Assembly: GCA_964373615.1 (NCBI GenBank)
Contig: CAYJVP010000031.1
Coordinates: forward strand, 1-11,912
Length of the DNA: 11,912 nucleotides
DNA from: CAYJVP01 sp964373615
GTDB taxonomy: Bacteria; Patescibacteriota; Patescibacteriia; UBA9934; GWF2-40-263
Direction of reading: 5' to 3'
Made by a program: the position numbers and the translations under genes. Shown here in pieces: positions 1 through 5,677 of the stretch. Within the stretch, counting starts at the first letter, position 1; each line of letters begins with the position of its first letter. Under the pieces are notes generated by a model. That model searched no databases. It had not been told where the DNA came from and worked only from the letters and a program-made list of their open reading frames with translations.

Positions 1-81
1 CCACATTCATACCCTCACAGACAGGTTAATTCAGAGGGAGTTTTGCAGAGGTCTCTTAAGCAAATTCAATCCCGAATGTCA

Positions 82-109
82 AACTTGACCCGGCGAACTT
101 GACCCGGCG
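82..109. repeat. tandem 14-bp direct repeat, two copies
   Basis: The 14-mer aacttgacccggcg occurs perfectly twice in a row (82-95 and 96-109). The preceding bases gtcaa (79-83) also form a small inverted repeat with ttgac. The next bases are aattgggg, and gaattgggg recurs at 1046-1054 just upstream of the second 33-nt hairpin, so this segment and the one near 1050 share more than the hairpin. Bases 1-81 show nothing I can interpret: no credible ORF and no RNA motif. Confidence 0.8.
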
Positions 110-147
110 AATTGGGGAAGGTCGGATTACGGACTTTTTTCGTATTA

Positions 148-180
148 GAAGTGGCCCGTCTCTAAGAGGCGGGCCACTTC
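148..180. repeat. 33-nt hairpin element, copy A
   Basis: Arms gaagtggcccg and cgggccacttc pair perfectly (11 bp). The inner bases tctc/gagg extend the stem by four pairs (one G-U) around a TAA triloop. It matches the element at 1062-1094 in 32 of 33 positions, the only change being in the loop. No T tract follows on either strand, so it is not a standard rho-independent terminator. It could be a REP-like repeat or a terminator/processing hairpin. Confidence 0.8.
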
Positions 181-215
181 GATCTCCCACAAGAGACCGT
201 TGCAAAACCCGTTTT

Positions 216-242
216 TATGGCCTGAGCTTGTCGAAGGCCATA
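216..242. repeat. hairpin with ctgagcttgtcgaagg core
   Basis: tatggcct (216-223) pairs with aggccata (235-242), an 8-bp perfect stem. The core ctgagcttgtcgaagg resembles a short palindromic repeat that I recall seeing in intergenic DNA of many unrelated bacteria; that recollection is not a search. No T tract follows on either strand. It is the second of three hairpins within 135 bp. Confidence 0.6.
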
Positions 243-250
243 GTGAAACT

Positions 251-283
251 TGTACCGTCACTAAGTGACGGTACAGTTTTTTT
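251..283 (+). terminator. rho-independent terminator upstream of the membrane-protein gene
   Basis: tgtaccgtcac (251-261) pairs perfectly with gtgacggtaca (265-275) around a TAA triloop, and seven T follow (277-283). This is a textbook plus-strand terminator, so a plus-strand transcript from outside the left edge probably ends here. Its 3' arm overlaps the proposed -35 box of the next promoter. Confidence 0.85.
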
Positions 284-293
284 GTGGTATACT
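265..293 (+). promoter_or_regulatory. promoter of the membrane-protein gene, extended -10
   Basis: The -10 box TATACT (288-293) is preceded by TGg (285-287), an extended -10. A weak -35 box GTGACG lies 17 bp upstream, inside the terminator arm. Transcription would begin near 300, leaving a leader of about 58 nt before the GTG at 358. Confidence 0.6.
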
Positions 294-357
294 CTCATGT
301 CGTTTCTTCGACCGAAGCTGGCATATCGCCGCCTCGCGAGCACCCAAGGAGGGCATC

Positions 358-975
358 GTGTTGTTCGTTTACATCGTGTTCTGGTCACTGTTCGCAACAG
401 TCCTCGCCTGCGTCGAGATCGAGAGCGAGGGGAAGTGGGGATGGGCGGAGAAGGCTCCGACGTGGTTCCGGACGACTGGCCTTCCGGCGCGGCTGTACGG
501 CCTTATCATGGGAGGCAAGCCGCTCACTGGCTACCACGCGTTCATGTTCTTCCTTCCCGTCTTCATCTTCCACGCCCATTTCGCTATGGGAATGGAGTGG
601 TCGATCGCGGCGGAGTGCAAGGCATGGGCGATGTACTTCGCATGGTGCGTGATGTGGGACTACCATTGGTTTGTCCTCAACCCGTTCTATGCGAAAAGGT
701 TCCGTCGGGATCAGATCTGGTGGCACGCCAAGAGCTACTGGGTCGGCGGGCTTTTCCCCATCGACTACCTCGCGGGCGTCGGCACGTCGATCGGCCTTGC
801 CGCACTTGGCGGATGGCTGAACGGCTGGGAGACGTTTGGCACCCACATGGAGATGCTGGCGGGCTTCGCGGCGTACACAGGCCTCCTGCACGTCTTCGCT
901 CCACTCTACCGCTCGTGGCACGAGCGTATGAGGACGCGAGATGACAGGGACAAGGTCAACATCTTCCATGGGTAA
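358..975 (+). CDS. polytopic membrane protein of unknown function
   Basis: A 205-residue integral membrane protein that I do not recognise by name. I chose GTG 358 because AAGGAGG (346-352) sits 5 nt upstream; the frame is open back to 265 but that part is leader. Hydrophobic segments lie roughly at residues 1-19, 60-79, 88-108, 129-153 and 165-182, so about five membrane spans with a basic C-terminal tail. It is rich in Trp and His: FHAHF (71-75), a WDYHWFVLNP block (100-109), WWH (121-123), GTH (161-163). The WFVLNP and WWH blocks look like conserved, perhaps catalytic or metal-binding, motifs, but no function can be assigned. It has its own extended -10 promoter and terminator, so it is a single-gene unit. 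Lysine codons are nearly all AAG, unlike the right half of the window, which may point to a different origin. Confidence 0.8.
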   Translation: MLFVYIVFWSLFATVLACVEIESEGKWGWAEKAPTWFRTTGLPARLYGLIMGGKPLTGYHAFMFFLPVFIFHAHFAMGMEWSIAAECKAWAMYFAWCVMWDYHWFVLNPFYAKRFRRDQIWWHAKSYWVGGLFPIDYLAGVGTSIGLAALGGWLNGWETFGTHMEMLAGFAAYTGLLHVFAPLYRSWHERMRTRDDRDKVNIFHG

Positions 976-992
976 CTCGCGCACCCGCGCGG

Positions 993-1038
993 CAAAGAGC
1001 CATCTGCTCGCTTGCCGTTCAGGTGCGCTCTTTGTTTT
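993..1038 (+). terminator. terminator of the membrane-protein gene
   Basis: caaagagc (993-1000) pairs with gctctttg (1027-1034). The stem continues inward with catctg/caggtg past one bulged C, giving about 14 bp. tttt follows (1035-1038). It begins 17 nt after the TAA stop at 975 and makes transcription into the facing HEWAE gene unlikely. Confidence 0.75.
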
Positions 1039-1061
1039 CGGAACGGAATTGGGGTCAAGTC

Positions 1062-1094
1062 GAAGTGGCCCGTCTCTAGGAGGCGGGCCACTTC
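1062..1094. repeat. 33-nt hairpin element, copy B
   Basis: Same element as 148-180 (32 of 33 identical; loop TAG instead of TAA). Read on the minus strand it falls where the HEWAE gene should end, and its loop carries a TAG in the alternative frame. No T tract follows on either strand. Copies A and B lie on either side of the membrane-protein gene. Confidence 0.8.
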
Positions 1095-1665
1095 CCGTGA
1101 GCGCACCGGAGATGCGTGTGGACAGGCGTCGCCATTGGCTCACGGGCCCCGGCAGCGCACGCTGTTCCGCCCGGCGATCCTCGAAGTAACGCTTGGCGTC
1201 CTCGTCGAGTTCGAAGTAGCGCGTGCGCTCGACATTCCGCCGCCAGTCCATGTACAGATGGAACTCGGCTTCGGTCAGGATGAGCTCTGCGGCACGGATC
1301 TCGCCGTAGAGCGCCTGCCAGTGCCTGGCAAGACCGCTTGGGTCCTCGGCTTGTCCGTAGGTCCAACCGATACGCCGCTCGGCCCACTCGTGAAGGGCCA
1401 CAAGCGGGATCCAACGCTCGGGTGTAGCGGTCGAGACGAAGATCATGTCGCCGAGGTAAATTCCGTAGTGCTCTTCCTCGTCGACAGCGTGCAGGTACTT
1501 CGGATCGCAGATCACGAACTCGATCTGGTCGGACTCACCGACCCGAAGCACGTGGTGTGGCGCGGTTTCCCAAATCCGGATCAGAGCCGAAATGGGATTC
1601 TCGCGCACGAGTGCCAGGCTGACCGAAACGGTCTGCCGCAAGCCGAGCTCGAGTCCCACTCCCAT
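1062..1665 (-). CDS. unknown protein with HEWAE motif; 3' end unclear
   Basis: I do not recognise this protein. The start is ATG at 1665, with GGAGG 11 nt upstream (1681-1677) and a good promoter behind it. About 200 residues look like real, mildly acidic globular protein. ALHEWAERR (90-98) contains HEWAE (92-96), an HExxE-type motif, followed by AAELILTEAEFH (125-136), a pattern seen in zinc-dependent enzymes; a metallo-enzyme is only a guess. The frame has no stop until 385, which would add about 225 residues antisense to the whole membrane-protein gene. That extension reads as noise, so I end the gene at the 33-nt hairpin. A TAG in the hairpin loop (1078-1076) would end the gene if the frame shifted by -1 upstream. 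The gene may carry a frameshift, an assembly error, or a lost stop. Confidence 0.5.
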
Positions 1666-1718
1666 CTCGGTTAGATCCTCCAAAAAATTCTCCGGCCGTA
1701 AGTGGCCAGGAGCCAAAA

Positions 1719-1747
1719 AATTTACGCCAATTTTTCGAAAATGTCAA
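1719..1747 (-). promoter_or_regulatory. promoter of the HEWAE gene
   Basis: On the minus strand, -35 TTGACA (1747-1742), a spacer of exactly 17 bp and -10 TAAATT (1724-1719). The predicted start near 1712 gives a leader of about 47 nt to ATG 1665. It begins just past the terminator of the upstream minus-strand RNA unit, so the two units look independently transcribed. Confidence 0.7.
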
Positions 1748-1773
1748 GCGAAACCCCCAACCCGTGCCGTTGG

Positions 1774-1810
1774 AAACAAAACCCCCGCCCGGGGATCCCG
1801 AGCGGGGGTT
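1774..1810 (-). terminator. strong minus-strand rho-independent terminator
   Basis: On the minus strand aacccccgc pairs with gcgggggtt (9 bp). The stem continues through one U-G and cggg/cccg to an ATC triloop, about 14 bp in all, and is followed by ttgttt. No T tract exists on the plus side. It ends whatever starts at the promoter at 1998-2026. Confidence 0.85.
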
Positions 1811-1991
1811 CATGTTCGATAAAGAGAGGAAGGTTCGATTCAGGCTTCAACGGTGTTGCTTTCCCTGCTGATCTTCTCATCTCGTGCGATTCACTCTATT
1901 TCAGAGCTCTCTTTACCGCTATTCCGCCGTCGTCCTACCAATGGTTGGACTGTGGCGGACCCGCCAGGCGGGCGCGATAGATATTGCACAA
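1775..1991 (-). ncRNA. candidate structured non-coding RNA, about 217 nt
   Basis: A minus-strand unit bounded by a near-consensus promoter and a strong terminator, with no convincing ORF. Elements from 5' to 3': cccgc-ctg-gcggg; a nested arm tccgcc...ggcgga (1953 to 1924) enclosing gtcc-a-acc...ggt-a-ggac; an 11-12 bp long-range stem cggtaaagagag (near 1918-1907) with ctctctttatcg (near 1828-1817); inside it ctct-gaaat-agag and cagg-gaaag-caac...gttg-aag-cctg; then the terminator. I looked for signatures of tmRNA, RNase P RNA, SRP RNA, T-box, TPP and cobalamin riboswitches and found none. A 6S-like role is not excluded. A leader/attenuator for the HEWAE gene is possible, since 5' cccgcc could pair with the terminator arm ggcggg, but that gene has its own promoter. 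Confidence 0.55.
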
Positions 1992-1997
1992 GAGGCA

Positions 1998-2026
1998 AGG
2001 ATACTCTTCTTAGACATTTTTGTCAA
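1998..2026 (-). promoter_or_regulatory. promoter of the candidate ncRNA
   Basis: Minus strand: -35 TTGACA (2026-2021, full consensus), 17-bp spacer, -10 TATCCT (2003-1998). Transcription would start near 1991. The -35 overlaps a small inverted repeat, GACA-aaaa-TGTC, that could be an operator. It lies back to back with the tRNA promoter. Confidence 0.7.
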
Positions 2027-2067
2027 TAGTAGCAGGCTCTTCCTCGTATGCTTCTGCTGTATACCTA

Positions 2068-2096
2068 TTGAGAGTTTCAACAAGCCATGTTATCCT
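2068..2096 (+). promoter_or_regulatory. promoter of tRNA-Val
   Basis: -35 TTGAGA (2068-2073), a 17-bp spacer, and -10 TATCCT (2091-2096). The start would be near 2103, about 8 nt before the mature tRNA 5' end. The -10 hexamer is the same as in the divergent ncRNA promoter. Confidence 0.7.
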
Positions 2097-2110
2097 CACC
2101 CCGAAAAGAC

Positions 2111-2187
2111 GGACGCATAGCTCAGTTGGTTAGAGCGTTGCATTCACATTGCAAAGGCCCCTGGTTCGAATCCAGGTGCGTCCACCA
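2111..2187 (+). tRNA. tRNA-Val, anticodon CAC
   Basis: Full 77-nt cloverleaf: acceptor ggacgca/tgcgtcc (7 bp), D stem gctc/gagc with loop agttggtta, anticodon stem ttgca/tgcaa with loop ttcacat (anticodon CAC, reading GUG valine), variable loop aggcc, T stem cctgg/ccagg with loop ttcgaat, discriminator A, and a genome-encoded CCA (2185-2187). It appears to be a single-tRNA transcript with its own promoter and a downstream terminator. Confidence 0.97.
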
Positions 2188-2262
2188 TCCTTCGCTCGGC
2201 TCCGTCGAGCTTCGGATGGCAGGCCATCAATCGCTCGGCTCCGTCGAGCTTCGGATGGCAGG
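2185..2262. repeat. two tandem 39-nt repeats abutting the tRNA CCA end
   Basis: Copies 2185-2223 and 2224-2262 differ at two of 39 positions (ct versus aa at copy positions 6-7). The first copy includes the tRNA CCA. In copy 1, ccatcc (2185-2190) pairs with ggatgg (2214-2219) and gctcg (2194-2198) with cgagc (2206-2210), forming a hairpin in the tRNA trailer. Only two copies exist with no spacers, so it is not CRISPR. Confidence 0.85.
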
Positions 2263-2266
2263 CCAC

Positions 2267-2290
2267 AAGCCGCCTGCACGGGCGGTTTTT
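2267..2290 (+). terminator. terminator after tRNA-Val
   Basis: aagccgcc (2267-2274) pairs with ggcggttt (2281-2288), 8 bp with one G-U, loop tgcacg, running into a T tract to 2290. It separates the tRNA transcript from the following operon. Confidence 0.75.
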
Positions 2291-2296
2291 GCGATC

Positions 2297-2325
2297 TTGT
2301 TTTTCGCCCTCTTCCTCTCTATAAT
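2297..2325 (+). promoter_or_regulatory. promoter of the LCP-der-pth-dprA operon
   Basis: Perfect -10 TATAAT (2320-2325) with a weak -35 TTGTTT (2297-2302) at 17 bp. Predicted start near 2332, giving a leader of only about 16 nt before ATG 2348 and no visible Shine-Dalgarno site. Confidence 0.65.
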
Positions 2326-2347
2326 AACCTCGTGACGCGAGCCTCGT

Positions 2348-3826
2348 ATGGATAAAATCAAAGTTGATCTCTTGAGAGAAAAATACGCCCTAGGAGCCGA
2401 CAAGCGGCGTCCATTTCTTTTTTTCGGACGCCTCTTCACGGCCACCCTCCTGTTCACGGCTGCGCTTGGCGGCGCCTTTTCCTATCAAGTGGTGACAAGC
2501 GGTGATGCCGGATTCGGGGGGTTCCCGCGTCTTTCCCTGTTCTCGACCCTGCGCCAACTCGTACAGCCCGGTGATAAAAAACTTGAAGGCGAGGAAGAAA
2601 ACCGCGTAAACTTCCTCTTTCTTGGGGTGGGCGGCGAGGGGCATGACGGGCCAGAACTCACGGACACGATCATCTTTGCGAGCCTGCGCCCATCGGACGA
2701 GACCATCGGGATGCTCTCGATCCCGCGCGACATGACCGTGCCGATCCCAGGCGAGGGGTGGCGCAAGGTCAACAACGTGAACGCATTTGCCGAGGCCAAG
2801 GAAAAAGGCGCCGGCCCTATGTTTGCAAGCGAGGTACTCGGCGATCTGTTTCAGCAAAACATCCACTACTACGTCAAGGTAGACTTCAATGGATTTGCCA
2901 AACTGATCGACAAGCTCGACGGGGTTGATGTGTACGTGGACCGCACCTTCACGGACAATCAGTACCCGACCGAGGACGACCTGACCCAAACCATCTCGTT
3001 CCAAGAAGGCTGGCAGCGCATGGATGGGGAGACCGCCCTCATGTACGTTCGCTCACGACATGGCGACAACGGCGAAGGGTCGGATTTCGCGCGCAGTCGA
3101 AGGCAGCAGAAGGTGCTCCTGGCGCTCAAAGAAAAAGTGCTGACCCTGAACACGCTCTTGAATCCCGCAAAAATCGGCGCGCTCTTCGACACGGTCAAAG
3201 GACACATCAACACGAACCTCTCGCTTTGGGAAATGCTTCGGCTTGGCAACATGCTGCGCGACATTGACACGACAAAAATCGTGAACCGCGTCTTGGACGC
3301 CTCAACGGACAGCCCGCTCTACACGACAAGTTTGAACGGCGCCTACGTACTTTTGCCAAAAAACGATGACTGGGGAGCCATCCGACGGCTTGCGGCGAAT
3401 GTCTTGTATCCAGATGAGGAAAGCGGGGCGGATGACATCGCAGACGCACCACGTGATCCGCCGCGGTTCGTGCGTATCGAAATCCAAAATGGGACGGCGA
3501 TCAACGGCCTGGCGTTCCAAACCTCACAGCTTCTTGAGGGCCAAGGGTTCGAGATTGTTAAAATAGGCAACGCGGCCGAGCGCGGCTACACGCACACCGT
3601 GATTTACGATCTGACGAACGGCGAACGCACCAATGAATTAAAATTGTTGCAAGATTACCTGAAAGCCGAGGTGTCCATGTCCGCTTCCGGGTGGTTGTTC
3701 TCCACGGACATTATTCCGAAAAAAATCACCGTGACCGACGAACAGACGGAAGCCAAAACGACCGAGGACAACATTGACTTTCTCATCATTTTGGGAGAAA
3801 GCAGCGCAAACGTGGTCATGAGATAG
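2348..3826 (+). CDS. LCP (LytR-CpsA-Psr) family envelope protein
   Basis: A 492-residue membrane-anchored protein. LCP enzymes move glycopolymers from undecaprenyl-phosphate carriers onto the cell wall or envelope proteins on the outer face of the membrane. One transmembrane segment lies near 23-48. The LCP domain spans about 86-310: FLFLGVGG (89-96), TDTIIFASL (105-113), SIPRD (124-128), NNVNAF (142-147), and VRSRHGD (234-240) with DFARSRRQQ (246-254); these carry the conserved Asp and Arg residues that bind the pyrophosphate lipid. A LytR_C-type domain follows from about 374 (RIEIQNGTAINGLA), so this is the long LCP form. The attached polymer cannot be told. It is the first gene of the operon; der starts 5 nt after its TAG. 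Confidence 0.92.
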   Translation: MDKIKVDLLREKYALGADKRRPFLFFGRLFTATLLFTAALGGAFSYQVVTSGDAGFGGFPRLSLFSTLRQLVQPGDKKLEGEEENRVNFLFLGVGGEGHDGPELTDTIIFASLRPSDETIGMLSIPRDMTVPIPGEGWRKVNNVNAFAEAKEKGAGPMFASEVLGDLFQQNIHYYVKVDFNGFAKLIDKLDGVDVYVDRTFTDNQYPTEDDLTQTISFQEGWQRMDGETALMYVRSRHGDNGEGSDFARSRRQQKVLLALKEKVLTLNTLLNPAKIGALFDTVKGHINTNLSLWEMLRLGNMLRDIDTTKIVNRVLDASTDSPLYTTSLNGAYVLLPKNDDWGAIRRLAANVLYPDEESGADDIADAPRDPPRFVRIEIQNGTAINGLAFQTSQLLEGQGFEIVKIGNAAERGYTHTVIYDLTNGERTNELKLLQDYLKAEVSMSASGWLFSTDIIPKKITVTDEQTEAKTTEDNIDFLIILGESSANVVMR

Positions 3827-3831
3827 CCTGA

Positions 3832-5196
3832 ATGCGCCCGCACATTCCCGTCATCGCCATCATCGGACGCACCAACGTCGGCAAATCGACGTTGTTTAAT
3901 CGTCTCCTTGAGCAACAGAAGGCGCTCGTCTCGAGCATCCCGGGAACAACGCGCGACCGCAACGAAGGCGATTGCCTCTGGCGCGGACAGATCATTCGAC
4001 TCGTGGACACGGGTGGGCTCGACATCCCGCACGCGGACGAAATTGAACGCGACGTGGTGCGGCAGGCGGAGCGCGCCATGGAGGCGGCAGACCTCATCCT
4101 CTTTGTCGTTGATCTCAAAACTCCTCCCTTGCCGCATGATCGCACGCTCGGCCGACAACTCAAAAAATCACGCAAGCCCGTCCTTGTGGTCGGCAACAAA
4201 GCGGAAACGCCGACGCAGATGGCTTCCGCAAAAAGCGAGGAATGGCGCCTTGGCGGACTCCCGTTACCGATTCCCGTTTCCGCACTCCGCGGTTCGGGGT
4301 GCGGCGACCTCTTGGACGCGGTCTATTCACTTCTCAAAAAAAACGGCACGCCTCCTGCGGACATCACGGAAGTGGCCGGCGCACGCGTGGCGGTTGTTGG
4401 CAAACCAAACGTCGGCAAATCATCATTGTTAAACGCCGTTTTGAAAGAAGAACGCTTTATCACAAGTCCCGTGGCGCACACGACACGCGAGCCGATTGAT
4501 ACACTCGTTGAGATCAACAACAAAGAATACGTTTTCATCGACACGGCCGGCATCCGCAAACAAGGCAAGGTTCGCAAAACCGGCGGTCTCGAAGAGGCGG
4601 GGGTGGAACGCACCACGCAAGCGATCAAACGCGCGGACATTGCCCTCTTTGTGGTGGACGCGAGCGAACCGCTTGGCTCGCAAGACCGCACGCTTGCCGG
4701 CATGCTCCAAGAAGCCGGGGTCGGCGTCATTCTTGTGGCAAACAAATGGGATCTCATCGAAGAAAAAACTCCGGGCACGATCAACGATTTTGAGGCCTAC
4801 ATCGAGGGAACCATTCCGTTCCTGCGCTGGGCGCCGATCCTCTTTACGTCAGCCAAAACCGGACAGCGCGTAGAGAACATTTTTGACCTCATTGACCAGG
4901 CGCAACGAGCGCGGTATACCGAAATTCCCGAGAGCGAGCTCGATAAATTTTTCGCCACCGCCATTTCCAAACATCTCCCAACCAAGGGAAAAGGACCCAA
5001 GCCGCCGAAAGTGTTGGGGATCAAACAGGTTGCGGTTGCCCCGCCAACCTTTACGGTGACGATTCGAGCAAAACGCACGGACGTGATCCAAGAAAGCTAT
5101 CTGCGCTATCTCGGCAACCAACTTCACGAAGCGTTCAACCTGGTCGGCACGCCGGTGGTCGTAAAGGCGCGCGTGCCAGAGGTGAGGGCGAAATAA
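3832..5196 (+). CDS. der: ribosome-assembly GTPase Der (EngA)
   Basis: A 454-residue double-GTPase needed for late assembly of the 50S subunit. Domain 1: P-loop GRTNVGKST (12-20), PGTTRD (37-42), DTGG (59-62), G4 position NKAE (122-125), SAL (150-152). Domain 2: GKPNVGKSS (190-198), HTTRE (215-219), DTAG (236-239), NKWD (303-306), SAK (339-341). A KH-like RNA-binding domain fills about 356-450. Length is normal for the family. Two oddities: the first G4 has Glu for the usual Asp of NKxD, and the second-domain TTRD block is TTRE. ATG 3832 follows the LCP stop by 5 nt with no clear Shine-Dalgarno site, so translational coupling is likely. Confidence 0.97.
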   Translation: MRPHIPVIAIIGRTNVGKSTLFNRLLEQQKALVSSIPGTTRDRNEGDCLWRGQIIRLVDTGGLDIPHADEIERDVVRQAERAMEAADLILFVVDLKTPPLPHDRTLGRQLKKSRKPVLVVGNKAETPTQMASAKSEEWRLGGLPLPIPVSALRGSGCGDLLDAVYSLLKKNGTPPADITEVAGARVAVVGKPNVGKSSLLNAVLKEERFITSPVAHTTREPIDTLVEINNKEYVFIDTAGIRKQGKVRKTGGLEEAGVERTTQAIKRADIALFVVDASEPLGSQDRTLAGMLQEAGVGVILVANKWDLIEEKTPGTINDFEAYIEGTIPFLRWAPILFTSAKTGQRVENIFDLIDQAQRARYTEIPESELDKFFATAISKHLPTKGKGPKPPKVLGIKQVAVAPPTFTVTIRAKRTDVIQESYLRYLGNQLHEAFNLVGTPVVVKARVPEVRAK

Positions 5197-5197
5197 T

Positions 5198-5677
5198 ATG
5201 AAACTCATTGTCGGTCTTGGCAATCCAGGAAAAAAATACGAGCGCACCCGTCACAACGTCGGGTTTCTTGTCGCGGACGCATTCTCAAAGGCGATCGACG
5301 ATCCGCGGACCATCATCCTGAAGCCTGACACCTACATGAACCGCTCCGGGGAGGCCGTCCGCGAGGCCATGCGGTTTAGAAAAATCCCCCTCAAGAATCT
5401 TCTCGTGATCTCCGATGACGCGGATCTCCCCTTCGGCGAGGTTCGCGTTCGCGAACAAGGCTCCTCTGGCGGACATCAGGGGTTGCAGTCAATCATCGAC
5501 GCGCTCGGCACGGACGCGTTCACGCGGGTGCGCGTGGGCATTGGCCGGCCGGACCATCCAAACATCCCGCTCGAAGACTGGGTGCTCGGAACCTGGACCG
5601 CCGAAGAGGAAAAAAACCTCCCAGACATCATCAAGCGAGCTGTCTCTCAACTCTATGGACGAAACGATCACGTGTGA
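5198..5677 (+). CDS. pth: short peptidyl-tRNA hydrolase
   Basis: Frees tRNA from prematurely released peptidyl-tRNA. 159 residues versus about 185-195 usual. Catalytic landmarks of bacterial Pth are seen: N9 (GLGNPG), H19 (TRHNVG), N48 (TYMNRSG), D73 (SDDADLP). The GGHNG motif reads GGHQG, so the Asn known as N114 in E. coli is Q94 here. The stretch from the catalytic His to the MNxSG Asn is 29 residues, against 48 in E. coli, so a loop of about 19 residues is missing. The C-terminus is also shorter. ATG 5198 is 1 nt after the der stop, with GAGGTGAGGG (5179-5188) as ribosome binding site. The UGA stop lies inside dprA. Confidence 0.95.
   Translation: MKLIVGLGNPGKKYERTRHNVGFLVADAFSKAIDDPRTIILKPDTYMNRSGEAVREAMRFRKIPLKNLLVISDDADLPFGEVRVREQGSSGGHQGLQSIIDALGTDAFTRVRVGIGRPDHPNIPLEDWVLGTWTAEEEKNLPDIIKRAVSQLYGRNDHV

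Noticed and set aside
148..180. 33-nt hairpin as a rho-independent terminator
   Set aside because: No T tract on either side in the correct orientation; kept as a repeat.
1012..1674. 220-codon plus-strand ORF opposite the HEWAE gene
   Set aside because: No ribosome binding site or promoter; its product is shadow-like. The minus strand has promoter, Shine-Dalgarno site and better protein character.
1831..1850. tmRNA-like stretch (gattcaggcttcaacgg) on the plus strand
   Set aside because: It faintly resembles the tmRNA 5' end, but there is no tag reading frame, no tRNA-like 3' end, and transcription signals point the other way.
1722..1880. 52-codon minus-strand ORF overlapping the ncRNA
   Set aside because: It runs through the strong terminator and into the next promoter, and lacks a Shine-Dalgarno site.
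1884..2120. 78-codon plus-strand ORF before the tRNA
   Set aside because: No ribosome binding site; it runs across both tRNA and ncRNA promoters into the tRNA itself.
2185..2262. CRISPR array
   Set aside because: Only two copies with no spacers between them and no cas genes.
5415..5654. 80-codon N-terminal extension of DprA
   Set aside because: It is pth sequence in another frame; DprA similarity begins at ATG 5655.
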